A DNA stretch of 64,000 nucleotides from the NCBI RefSeq assembly GCF_000001735.4, contig NC_003075.7, forward strand, positions 16,989,001-17,053,000, written 5' to 3'. Below are positions 1 to 11,410 of this stretch, piece after piece. The position numbers and the translations under genes were made by a program. Numbering within the stretch: position 1 is the first letter of the stretch; each line of letters opens with the position of its first letter. Source of the DNA: Arabidopsis thaliana (Eukaryota; Streptophyta; Magnoliopsida; Brassicales; Brassicaceae). The notes beneath the pieces are model-generated. The model had not been told where the DNA came from. It ran no database searches and saw only the letters and a program-made list of their open reading frames with translations.

Positions 1-1331
1 TCTTTTATAATCTTTTTACTTAATTACTAAAATTAAAGGGATCTAATGACGAATTATCTGAATAATTGTTTTTCTTTTGTATCCTTAAGTTTCAACAGTA
101 AATAAAAATCCACACAAAATACTCTATAGTATAATTTATTAATTATTATAGTCGTTTTAGTTAATTATTTAAAAACAGAGGGACCAGATGAAAAATATCT
201 GGGAAACAAATTAAAGCTTAAAATCCATCTCTGCCTTTGGCTCCGTCCACTCTGACTCGACTAGTGCATCATCCATTGTTGGGCATTTGATAGTTTAAAG
301 TGGGCTTTTTTATTTTTTTATAATGTGGGCTTTTTTCTTTGATGTTGAATGGCTTGGTTAGTGGATTTCGAGACCAGCATAAGTTTCTTTTTTCTATTCA
401 TCTGAAGCATGGCGCAGTCCATAATCGCTAAATTGATGATACAAAAGAACTTGCACATCAAAACTGTGAACTTACCAGAAATTTGCATTAGCAAAAGCTT
501 CTTTTATTATATGATGGGGAATACACACGTACCTTGATACAAGGCTACTAATATCAATTGTGTCCGGATTATCACGGTAGTATGCTCTGTTTCATATCTC
601 TTATGGAAATTACATAACTGTGTTTAAGATGAATGTTCTAGTGGGAAGATAAGAAGAACTCAAATCCTACATTAGAGATGAGTTCCTTACAAATGCTTAT
701 AGTCTACAATGGCAAATTCGAGAAGCAAATTCGAAACAGAGTTCCATCCATTAGAGAACAGGGGATGTTATTTCATCCCAAACTCAAACCGATCTTAGTT
801 ATGTTATTTCGTATTTTTTTGGGTATTTTACCTTCAAATTATTTGATTAATTTCATGCTTTAAGGAGAATTTGATTAAAATGAATATACAAGAGTTATGA
901 ATTTGATTATATTCTCTTATTCTACTAATCACGAAATATTTAGAGAATATGTAATTATCGTTTAAAGAACTATCGTTTTATTCATAAAAACTCTGTAAAT
1001 TACCAATTTGATATACTTCTATCAAATTATTTATATTTTTTAGTTGTGTTAATTCGTTTTTTTTGGGTGTATTTATCTTAAAAAGATGGGATTAAATTTC
1101 ATGATTTAAGGAGAAGAATCTTTTGAGAGATTCGAAACCGCGATAGCATTCCTTGTTCCTCCTTTTCTATTTACCTTTCTACTTTTGCCATCATCTTCGT
1201 CGATCTACTTCCCCCAAAGTCTAACCCTAAAGCCCCCAAATTTCTCCTGATCAAAACCTTGTTGTATAAATCCTGAATCTCTGAAGAAACTTCGAAGATT
1301 TGGGTTTCTCAATTTGGTTGAGAAATTCGCG
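1..1331. other. AT-rich intergenic DNA and upstream region of the OSCA-like gene
   Basis: I see no supportable coding region. The stretch holds two imperfect direct copies of a segment of about 60 bp (about 813-871 and 1056-1116). Both copies contain TTTTTTTGGGT near the start and end in TTTAAGGAGAA. The presumed leader of the next gene (about 1140-1331) is CT-rich. The 61-codon open frame at 678-863 has no recognisable content. Confidence 0.6.
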
Positions 1332-3785
1332 ATGAATCGCAATTTTTCACCAGCTGCGATGCCACCGATTTCATCAATGACAATAGATAATTCATTCTCT
1401 CCTCCTCCATCTTCCGGCGACTTACCTGAAATCCCAGATGCTTGGTACGGCAACATTCAGTATCTGCTTAATATCTCGGTCATTGGTCTCTTATGCTGCG
1501 TCTCCATCTTTCTCTTCGTTAAGCTACGCAGCGACCACCGTCGTATGCCTGGTCCTTCTGCTCTCTTCTCTAAGCTCCTCGCCGTTTGGAAAGCCACGTG
1601 TCGCGAGATCGCTCGTCACTGTGGTGCTGATGCTGCTCAGTTTCTTTTAATTGAAGGTGGAAGCTTTGTGCTTCTTTTCTCCATTGCTGTTTTAGCTGTT
1701 TCGGTTATGCTTCCGTTGAATTTATATGCTGGGACTGCTTTGTTGAGTGATGAGCTTTCGAAAACGATGATTACGCATATTCAGAAAGGTTCAGCTTTGC
1801 TTTGGCTGCATTTTGTGTTTGTTGTTATTGTTGTTGTTATCTCGCATTTTGGAATCGCTGCTATTGAAGCTAGGTTGAAGTTTACTAGGTTTAGAGATGG
1901 GAATGGGAATATCAGTGACCCGAACGCGAATTCTACTGCTGTGTTTACTATAATGGTGCAGGGTTTGCCTAAGAATTTAGGGTCTGATAGAGTTGAGTTT
2001 GAAGATTGCTTTAGGCTGAAGTACCCTGGGAAAGTTTATAAGTTTATTGTTCCCATGGATTTGTGTGCTTTGGATGATCTTGCTACAGAGTTGGTTCGTG
2101 TTCGAGATGAGATTACTTGGTTAGTTGCCAAGATGGACTCTAGGCTTCTACCGGATGAGTATGAGAATGTTGGAGATAACGGACTAGTGTTCTGTGTGTG
2201 TTCTTTGTGGGTTAGGGTGAAGGTTTTGTGGTCTCAGATTACAGAGAGGTTTGGATTTACAGATGATGAAAAACTGAGGAAGCTGCAAGAACTGAGAGCT
2301 GATTTGGAGTCTCAGTTAGCAGCTTATAAAGAAGGACGAGCACAAGGCGCTGGGGTTGCTTTTGTGATGTTTAAGGATGTGTACACAGCTAATAAGGCTG
2401 TTCAGGATTTTCGAAACGAGAGATCAAGGCGTACTGGAAAGTTCTTCTCTGTCACAGAGCTGCGATTACAGAGAAACCAGTGGAAAGTGGACAGAGCACC
2501 CTTGGCTACTGATATTTATTGGAATCATCTGGGATTGACAAAAGTTGCTCTTATTGTGCGAAGAGTGATTGTTAATACTATTCTACTGTTGATTCTTGTG
2601 TTTTTCAGCTCCCCATTGGCCTTGATCAGTGCATTGGTAAGTGCCGGGAGAATCTTCAATGCTGAAGCATTGGATAGTGCTCAGTATTGGCTCACTTGGG
2701 TGCAAACTTCTGGCTGGATTGGATCTCTGATTTTTCAGTTCCTGCCCAACGTCTTCATATTTGTTAGTATGTACATTGTAATCCCTTCTGCGCTCTCGTA
2801 TCTTTCCAAGTTTGAGCGGCATCTAACAGTGTCTGGGGAACAAAGAGCAGCTCTCTTGAAGATGGTTTGCTTCTTCCTTGTGAACCTCATCATTCTCAAG
2901 GCTCTTGTGGAGTCGTCACTGGAAAGTGCACTCCTGAAAATGAGCCGTTGCTATTTAGATGGTGAGGATTGCAAGAGGATTGAAGAATACATGAGCCCTT
3001 CCTTCTTATCAAGGTCATGCGTTTCAGCTCTAGCTTTTCTCATCACAAGCACGTTCCTAGGAATCTCCTTCGATCTACTCGCTCCAATCCCGTGGATCAA
3101 GAAGAAAATTCAAAAGTTCAGGAAGAATGACATGCTTCAGCTTGTCCCCGAGCAAAATGAAGAGTACGCTTTGGAAAATCAAGAGCCAAGCAGTAACCTT
3201 GAGACACCACTTCTCCCTGAAAACATGTTTGAGTCTCCAAGATTCGGGGACATAGAACCTATGAGCCAAGACCTCTCTGAATACCCAATCAGCCGAACCT
3301 CACCAATCCCTAAACAGAAATTCGACTTTGCCCAATACTACGCCTTCAATCTCACCATCTTTGCCTTAACAATGATATACTCTTCATTCGCTCCACTCGT
3401 GGTCCCTGTAGGCGCAGTTTACTTTGGTTACAGATACATTGTCGACAAATACAACTTCCTTTACGTGTACAGAGTCCGTGGCTTCCCTGCAGGGAATGAA
3501 GGAAAGCTAATGGACACGGTTTTGTGTATCATGAGATTCTGTGTCGACCTGTACCTCGTCTCAATGCTGCTCTTCTTCTCAGTTAAAGGAGATTCCACAA
3601 AGCTTCAAGCCATATTCACACTTGGAGTGCTTGTGATGTACAAGCTTTTGCCTTCGGATACAGACCGGTATCACCCAGCTTTACTAAGAAGTATTCAGAC
3701 CGTCGATAGCATCATCGACGGACCTGTGGATTACGAAGCTTATTCTCACCCAAACTTCGATTGGGACACTTACAACAACAGATGA
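1332..3785 (+). CDS. OSCA4.1: OSCA/CSC1-like (DUF221) membrane channel, single exon
   Basis: This encodes an 817-residue integral membrane protein of the OSCA/TMEM63 (CSC1-like, ERD4) family. Several family members are hyperosmolality- or mechanically gated cation channels; the role of this clade-4 member is less certain. The gene is intronless. Hydrophobic segments lie at about residues 44-65, 110-132 and 154-178. A long cytosolic PHM7-type domain (about 185-385) follows, and then the 7TM DUF221 block begins near the [14 protein letters not shown] segment and runs to about 790. A hydrophilic acidic loop (about 600-670) interrupts the last helices. I chose the ATG at 1332 over the in-frame ATG at 1314, because it gives the family-like MNRNFSP start and the 817-residue length I recall. 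No truncation is seen. The assignment to At4g35870 is by recognition. Confidence 0.93.
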
Positions 3786-4338
3786 TTCTACGACCTTTTA
3801 AGTCTTACAAATTTTGCTCTTTGACCAAATACAACTGGAATCTATTTGTATATCTCTTCTTTGTGTATATTCCATCTTTTGTGCAATTATTTTTTGTTCA
3901 CGGGTTAAGTTTGCAAGATTTATCAGTTGAGTCCCTTTAATCATTAATTTTGGGGTTGTAATAGCTTCATTCTTAAAATATGGGGTATGAAATCGGAAGA
4001 AAGAGAATTATAAAAATAGTAGGTGGGACCCAGTGTTCTCTGAAGTGAGTATATCAGAGTTCTCTTTTCAACACATGGACTGTTACACTCACCTAACGAC
4101 GACGAAGAAGAACCAACATAGATCTCTTCTCTTCCTCTCAAACTCACTAAGCTTCATTGTTACCCCAAATAAACCCTAATTTTGCTCTCACTATTCGAAG
4201 ATCTAAAATCATCTCGCATTTTGATTTCCGAATACTTTCCTGAGTTTTGCTGGTCATGATTTCTCATTTGCTCTTTGTTTTCCCGAGAAAAATCTTCAGG
4301 AGAGTAGGATAATCTCTCGAGTTTCGAAATCGTTTCCA
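3786..4338. other. Intergenic: 3' UTR of OSCA-like gene and promoter/leader of aspartyl protease
   Basis: The first ~150 bases are T-rich 3' UTR-like sequence. The last ~200 bases (about 4130-4338) are CT-rich and look like the 5' leader of the aspartyl protease. No coding region is supported. Confidence 0.6.
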
Positions 4339-6721
4339 ATGTCGTGCTGTTTCTTCAAGACTACTCTGTTCTTGATCCCGATTTTGATGTTACTGAGCTT
4401 CGGGAGCTGCAATGGTCGAATCTTCACCTTCGAGATGCACCATAGATTCTCCGACGAAGTCAAGCAATGGTCCGATTCCACCGGGAGATTTGCTAAGTTT
4501 CCCCCTAAAGGAAGCTTCGAATACTTCAACGCTCTCGTCCTCCGTGATTGGCTAATCCGTGGCCGTCGTCTCTCCGAGTCGGAATCGGAATCGGAGTCGT
4601 CGCTTACTTTCTCCGACGGCAATTCCACTTCTCGTATCAGCTCTCTCGGATTGTTAGTTTCCTTTTGCTCACAATTTTTGATAAAACTTCTCTGTTTTAG
4701 GATAAGTCTGATTTTATTTTATTTTCTGTTTCAATTTTTCTGATATCAGTTTGCATTACACGACGGTGAAATTGGGTACTCCGGGAATGAGATTCATGGT
4801 GGCGCTTGATACAGGAAGCGACCTCTTTTGGGTCCCTTGTGATTGCGGCAAATGCGCACCAACCGAAGGAGCCACTTATGCTTCTGTAAGTTTAACACTT
4901 TAAGCAACTACACAGTTGTTGAGTTTACTCATCTTACCAATTGAATTATATAAGTTTCCATCTTGATTTTGGGTTTCGATTTGCTGTGTTTAGGAGTTTG
5001 AACTCAGCATTTACAATCCTAAAGTTTCAACTACAAATAAGAAGGTCACCTGCAACAACAGTCTATGTGCACAGCGTAATCAGTGCCTTGGAACATTCAG
5101 CACTTGCCCTTATATGGTGTCTTATGTCTCTGCTCAGACTTCGACATCTGGTATTCTTATGGAAGATGTTATGCACTTAACAACAGAAGATAAGAATCCA
5201 GAGCGTGTTGAGGCATATGTCACATTTGGGTTAGTAGCTGTTAGCATCTTAGCAATGGCTTCTTGTGTTTCAGTTCAATGCAGCAAGTTCCTGAAAATGT
5301 GAATTATGTGCAGATGTGGACAGGTTCAAAGTGGTTCTTTTCTTGACATTGCAGCACCAAATGGTTTATTTGGTCTTGGCATGGAAAAGATATCGGTTCC
5401 AAGTGTTTTGGCGAGGGAAGGTCTGGTTGCTGATTCTTTCTCCATGTGTTTCGGTCATGATGGAGTTGGAAGGATCAGTTTTGGGGACAAGGGTAGTTCT
5501 GATCAGGAAGAGACACCGTTTAATCTCAATCCTTCACAGTAAGTGGTGATTCACTTATGCGCTAAATTGGAAATTCTGTTCCTTTGTGGATGGCACCTTT
5601 AAGCCGTGGTTAAATTCATTGTTGCAGTCCAAACTACAACATCACGGTGACTCGGGTACGTGTGGGGACTACTTTAATAGATGATGAGTTCACAGCTCTC
5701 TTTGACACCGGTACATCATTTACTTATTTGGTTGATCCAATGTATACGACAGTCTCTGAGAGTGTAAGCATCTAAACACCATCATATTCGTGTTTCTTCC
5801 GCATGATGCTGAGTTTTGATAACTCTATGATTCACATTATCTTCTTCAGTTCCATTCTCAGGCCCAAGATAAGCGCCATTCACCGGATTCAAGGATTCCA
5901 TTTGAGTATTGTTATGACATGAGGTATGAGTTTGTATCTATCCACGCTCAATGTCTATTTTTCATTGTCACTCAAATCTTAACATTTTTCTTGTAAACGG
6001 TGTGATTAGCAATGACGCGAATGCCAGTTTGATACCGAGTTTAAGCTTAACAATGAAAGGAAACAGTCACTTCACCATCAACGATCCTATAATCGTCATC
6101 TCTACTGAGGTTATACTCTCTGTCTACTTCTTTCTCTATTGCTCCGTCTCTTCTTCAACCAAATCTGTTATCTGTGTGCTGATACTATTAGAATCTCTGC
6201 ATTTCCTCAGGGCGAACTTGTATATTGCCTGGCCATTGTCAAAAGCTCTGAACTCAACATTATTGGGCGTAAGATCAGTTTTTCTTCCTATCAATCATGG
6301 AACATCCGCTAAATAATGACATTGTTTACTCTTAATGAAACAGAAAACTACATGACCGGGTATCGTGTAGTATTCGACAGGGAGAAACTCGTCTTAGCTT
6401 GGAAAAAGTTTGACTGTAAGTTTCCTCTTACGTGTGTTATATATCACTAAAACCCTCTGTTTCCTAACTTATGATCTGTGAATATCTCTTAACGCAGGTT
6501 ATGATATCGAAGAGACAAACACAACTGTTGCCGGAACAAACAAAACAGCAGCGGTAGCTCCAGCAATGGCAGCTGGAATAAAGACTCATAACAATTCCTC
6601 AGAGCTACACAAAACAAACCAAACCATCTCCAAAAGTAACTCCTCCCCAAACCAAATATCCAAAACAGTAGATGTATGGTCTTTTTTCAGATTTGTGTTC
6701 ATATTACTTCCACTTGTGTAG
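4339..6721 (+). CDS. A1-family aspartyl protease with signal peptide and GPI-like tail
   Basis: This is a pepsin-like (A1) aspartyl protease of 524 residues, recognised as At4g35880. Exons: 4339-4652, 4750-4885, 4994-5229, 5314-5538, 5628-5763, 5850-5923, 6010-6109, 6211-6268, 6344-6415 and 6498-6721. All introns are GT-AG and every junction keeps frame. A signal peptide (residues 1-26, hydrophobic LFLIPILMLLSF core) leads the chain. The two catalytic motifs are ALDTGSDLFWVPCDC (Asp about 125) and LFDTGTSF (Asp about 330). The C-terminus is Ser/Thr/Asn-rich and ends in a hydrophobic stretch (SFFRFVFILLPLV) with no basic tail, the pattern of a GPI-anchor signal. It is therefore probably secreted and anchored at the outer plasma-membrane face. 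Substrate unknown. Confidence 0.9.
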
Positions 6722-8432
6722 ATTTGTAAGCCCCATCCAAAACACATGCCAATAGTATTTTTTTTGTATCATAACGACACTATAGGGATTTTTTCAGGAA
6801 ATATATGCTCTTCATACGCATCTTACTATCTTTGCAAATTCTCGTCTTTTTTCTCTTCAATAATGAGGTAGTTAAACCGAGATAAACCGAACCAAAAGGG
6901 AATTTGGCTGTAATGTTGAACGCCGAATATTCTAAAGGAAATTAAATGGGTTCCACATTGATAACCTGCCTCGGCAAGTGGCCAACGCTCGACACTTTTA
7001 CACGACCGAGACAATGAATCTTTCATTTTTTCGTCATTTTATTCTAAAATTCCAATATTGGTTCGAGTCTTAGATATAATTTTTAGTATTGGATTTGAAA
7101 ATACACTCATTAATCATTGTTAAATATACTAAAATCACTCTGATAGCATTGTTTAGTATATCATCATATGATAATGCATCGTTTGTCCATAGTTAAAAGT
7201 TAAAACTGTATTCTATAAACTGTAAATCGTGTGATAATGTTAACATTTACAGACTATGTATCAATTTGATTATTAAAAAGCAACCAACGACTATTATGAA
7301 TATACAGTAGTTTTTGGTGAGTATGAATATACAGTAGTTTGTTAAGATAGTTTTGAACAAATCCACATTTTTACGATCATATCTCATAATAACCATAAAG
7401 CCATATATACATTGCTATTTATCATATCCAATGACTAAAGTGAATATTGTTAAATATGCTAGTAGTATTTGTTAACAAATTTATCTTATGCATATATTAA
7501 TATTATATATTAGCCTTAACAACAAAAAAATCTATGACTTGATTTTTTCCCATATATACTAATTAGAAGATTATGTAAGAAATAAGAAAAAATGGATACT
7601 GTATCCCTGATTTGGAAAACAGAGATTTTAATCCTTCTATAAATATTTTCATTTATTTGCAATCTTACAATTACATATGTTTTATATAATGGTATATCTA
7701 TTATAGTATAATATAAATTCAAAATTAAGTCGAAAGTTGACCACATAACTTAGCGTTTTTCTCTCTTCGGAACTTTTTTTTTTGTGTAATTTAATTTATA
7801 CAGGAAAATTAATTTAGGGGAAATAAATGATTTAATTGTTTGACCTATTTTAAGAGAATTAAAAAAAGAAAGATTTTTTTATTTTTGTGAAAAGATTAGA
7901 TCAAATCTTACATGGTAATTTTCTAATGTCAACGTCAACAATCCTGCCATTAGCTTTTTGGCCAATCAGATTCATCCAACCAAAGAAAAACAAAAGTGTG
8001 TTTTTTTCCTTGTGTTTACTTCAAGGGTAATTTAGTAACTTCTAATATCCGCGGTAGCCAAGTAAAACCAAAACCAAACGAAAAAAAAACAAATGGAAAG
8101 AACATATAAAATCGAATAAAAAATAAAGGAGAGAGAGAGAGAGAGAAGAGAAGAGAAGAGGAGACTACACTGCTCCATCATCTTCTCCTTCTGGGGATTT
8201 TTTTTTGGAAAAATCGTTCTGTTACCTTTTTTTTGCCCATTACTCAAACCCTAACCCTAATTTTCTGAAATCGCAGAGAGAGAGAGAGAGAGGTTTCTTC
8301 GAATTCTTTCATCATCAATTCGCTAACTTTGTTTTTTTGGGGTTAAATCGATTAATCGTTATTTTATTAGATACTGTCGATCGGAGCTAATCGACTCTCT
8401 CTTAACAAACCCTAATTTTTTGGTCCTCTCTC
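6722..8432. other. Intergenic: protease 3' UTR, AT-rich spacer, LARP1c promoter and leader
   Basis: The DNA is AT-rich with no supported gene. A 19-base direct repeat (TATGAATATACAGTAGTTT) occurs at 7295-7313 and again at 7322-7340. From about 8050 the sequence becomes the LARP1c promoter and 5' leader. That part carries two GA dinucleotide tracts (about 8130-8146 and 8274-8292) and two telobox motifs. Confidence 0.6.
8246..8415 (+). promoter_or_regulatory. Telobox motifs in the LARP1c 5' region
   Basis: AAACCCTAACCCTAA lies at 8246-8260 and AAACCCTAA at 8407-8415, just before the start codon at 8433. Teloboxes are enriched at promoters and leaders of plant translation-related genes, which fits an RNA-binding LARP protein. 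Function here is inferred. Confidence 0.55.
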
Positions 8433-11410
8433 ATGGCTTCCGCCACTTCCAATAACCCTGCTTCTTCTTCTATGTCTCCTCGTCGTATCAGCGGGAATCA
8501 CGGCAGCCCCACCGCTTCCGTAGCACAATCACCTCGCCGTCCTTCTCGGCAGGTTTCTTCTCCGTGGACTCAAATCGTCCGCGGCGAATCAGAGCCGATC
8601 GCCGCCGCCGCCGCTGTAGCCGGTCCTTCCTCTCCTCAATCCAGGGCTCCGATCGAGCCGATTGCTTCTGTATCCGTTGCTGCTCCAACTGCTGCTGTTT
8701 TGACGGTGGAGGCGGCGGCTGGTGATGAGAAATCGGAAGCATCTGGTGGTCAGGACAATGCTGGAAAGAAACCAGTTTGGAAAAGGCCGTCTAATGGGGC
8801 TTCTGAGGTTGGACCTGTCATGGGAGCTTCTTCGTGGCCTGCTCTTTCTGAGACCACCAAAGCTCCTTCCAACAAGTCTTCTTCTGATTCGTTAAAAAGT
8901 CTCGGTGATGTACCATCATCATCGTCAGCATCATCATCTGTCCCCGTTACTCAGGTACGAAACGATTATTATGACCTTATTGATTATGTGGTTACTGAAA
9001 TGCTTCATGGAAGTATAGAAAAGTTTGAGCTTTTGCATATTGACTATTTGTGTCGTATTGACTATAACTGTTTATCATAGAGAATAATGTAAATTCTTGG
9101 TTTGTGAATGAATCTTAGCTTAAGCTTTTTTTGTTGGATTTTGTATACTGCAACTTCGTTATCTGAATGTTTGTTGACTAACTAGGATAAAGGCAGATGC
9201 GTCTTAATACCTTCCTGTCGGATTGTGATGCATATTGAGCATCAATGTATAAAAGTCTTTGAGTAGTTTCTGTTCAAAGTTCTCTCTTTTTATTTACTGA
9301 ATTTGTAATGTCGATACTTAAATGCTTATTTTGATGTACGCCTTCATTTATCAGTGTGTTATCCAACTCTCAGTAATTCTATTTATCCTGATTCAATAGT
9401 AAAGATGCTTCTTTGTCTTTAATTTAGGGAATTGCAAATGCTTCTGTTCCTGCACCAAAGCAAGCTGGCCGTGCAAACCCTAATCCAACTCCAAATCACT
9501 CGCGCCAGAGATCATTTAAACAACGCAATGGCGCCTCTGGATCAGCTAATGGTACTGTTTCTCAACCATCAGCGCAGGGTTCATTTACCGAATTGCCTTC
9601 GCACAACCCTTCTCCTAGAGGCCAAAACCAGAAGAATGGCTTTGCGTCACAAAACCATGGTGGTACTGAAAACCCATCTCAACGAGACTCCTACAGGAAC
9701 CAAAACGGTAATCATCACCAAAGTCACGGTGGCAGGCGCAATCAGGAGCACGGGAATCAAAATTGGACTTTTCAAAGAAGTTTTAACGGGAGAGAAGGAA
9801 ATGCGCAATCGCAAAGAGGTACTCCAGCTTTTGTAAGACATCCATCACCAACTGTGCAGCCAATTCCTCAGTTTATGGCAGCTCAGCCTTTTCCCAGTCA
9901 TATACCCTTCCCTACTGGTGAGACACATTGAAAATCACGTCTTTGAATTTCATTTATGATTTGCTAATGCGTCTTCTCCGTTTCAGAATTGGCACAGTCG
10001 TCGTATTATCCCCGTATGCCTTACATGACACCTATTCCGCATGGTCCGCAGTTCTTCTACCATTATCAAGATCCTCCGTTACACATGAAACTGCATAAGC
10101 AAATACAATATTATTTTAGGTAGTACCCTCGTATTTAATTTCTCTTATTCTTCTCGACGATGAAATTCCCACTGATCAATTCACTATAGGGAAATACTAA
10201 TTTAGATGCAAATGTGTCTTTTGTTACAGTGATGAAAATTTGATTACAGACATATACCTTCGAGGGTTCATGAATAATGAGGGTTTTGTTCCGCTACGTG
10301 TGGTAGCTGGTTTCAAAAAGGTAAACTAGATGTATTGTCTTTCATACTGGCCCAGTTCACTTCTCTCCGTTTATATTATAAACAGTAGAATTAAGAGTTT
10401 CATTTCTGTATAATTCAACAAATGTTTTTTTTACTGATTAGGATTAAGGCGAATTTGTACTTACTACTTAGTCCAATAGGATCTTTGATTCTTTTGTGAC
10501 TATTTATATAAAGATGTGGCATGCATGTACAAACTTTCAGCAAATGGATATGCTCTTAAGATAGTTGAAATATGTTAACAGTGGGCATGTATTGAGAAAT
10601 TCGATTGTGAATCCTTCGTTTGTTCTTATATACTGTGTTGCATAATGTTGAACCTGAACAAGTAGGACTTATTAGCTAGCTGCACAGTAGGCTCTACACC
10701 AATTTTTTTTTGCTTTTCTTTTTCCTTATCCTAGTTACTATAACATTTTGTTGCTTTGTACTCGTCAAGAGTTCTGTTATTATTCTCTGTGAATTTTATC
10801 TATGTTTTGTTTTTTCTCTCTCCTACTTCAGGTTGCAGAACTTACAGATAATATCCAGCAGATAGTGGAGGCTCTTCAAAATTCACCTCATGTTGAAGTG
10901 CAGGTATTTTTTGTATTATGTGTCCTTTAATGTGTAAACTATTGAATTCCATCGTCTTTCCTTGCTAGTAGTATGGTAGTGTGTGATTGAACTTAAACCT
11001 TTCTATTAGGTATTTGATTTTGATTATTCTGAGAGATAGCTTATCAAAACTGGTGGAACTGAAAAAATAATCTTCGTGTTACCTCTTTGTGTGCTTGGAA
11101 AACTTTTACCTTTATTTAATTGGACATACTTTTTTCTTCTTCTCAGGGTGACTTCATAAGGAAGCGCGATAATTGGCAAAATTGGGTGCTAAGGAGGAAC
11201 CCTACAGGTTCCGGCCCCCAATCTGTTGATAGGGCAGATGCAGTGGCAAAACGACTTGGAAACTTGTCAGTTGATCAGAGTTCGGCTGATCCCATTGGTG
11301 GTTCGAGCAGTCAGTTGCAACCTACAGAAGCTCTTTCAGATGATCAGCAACAGTCTTCTAGTACTGCTCCAGTGAGCAACCACAACGCCCCAGATGGTGC
11401 AAACCGTTGA
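8433..11410 (+). CDS. LARP1C: La-related protein 1c (La-motif RNA-binding protein)
   Basis: This encodes a 523-residue cytoplasmic RNA-binding protein of the LARP1 family (recognised as At4g35890). Exons: 8433-8954, 9428-9917, 9987-10119, 10230-10320, 10832-10903 and 11147-11410. All introns are GT-AG and in frame. The first two-thirds is low-complexity: Ser/Pro/Ala-rich, then Gln/Asn/Gly-rich, and probably disordered. The La motif (winged helix, about residues 369-450) is clear: KLHKQIQYYFSDENL, DIYLRGFMNNEGFVPL and a VEVQGDFIRKRDNWQNWV end. The C-terminal DM15 repeats of LARP1a-type proteins are absent, as expected for the short plant LARP1b/c form. LARP1c has been linked to leaf senescence. 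The upstream TTG/GA-rich open frame is leader, not coding. Confidence 0.92.
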
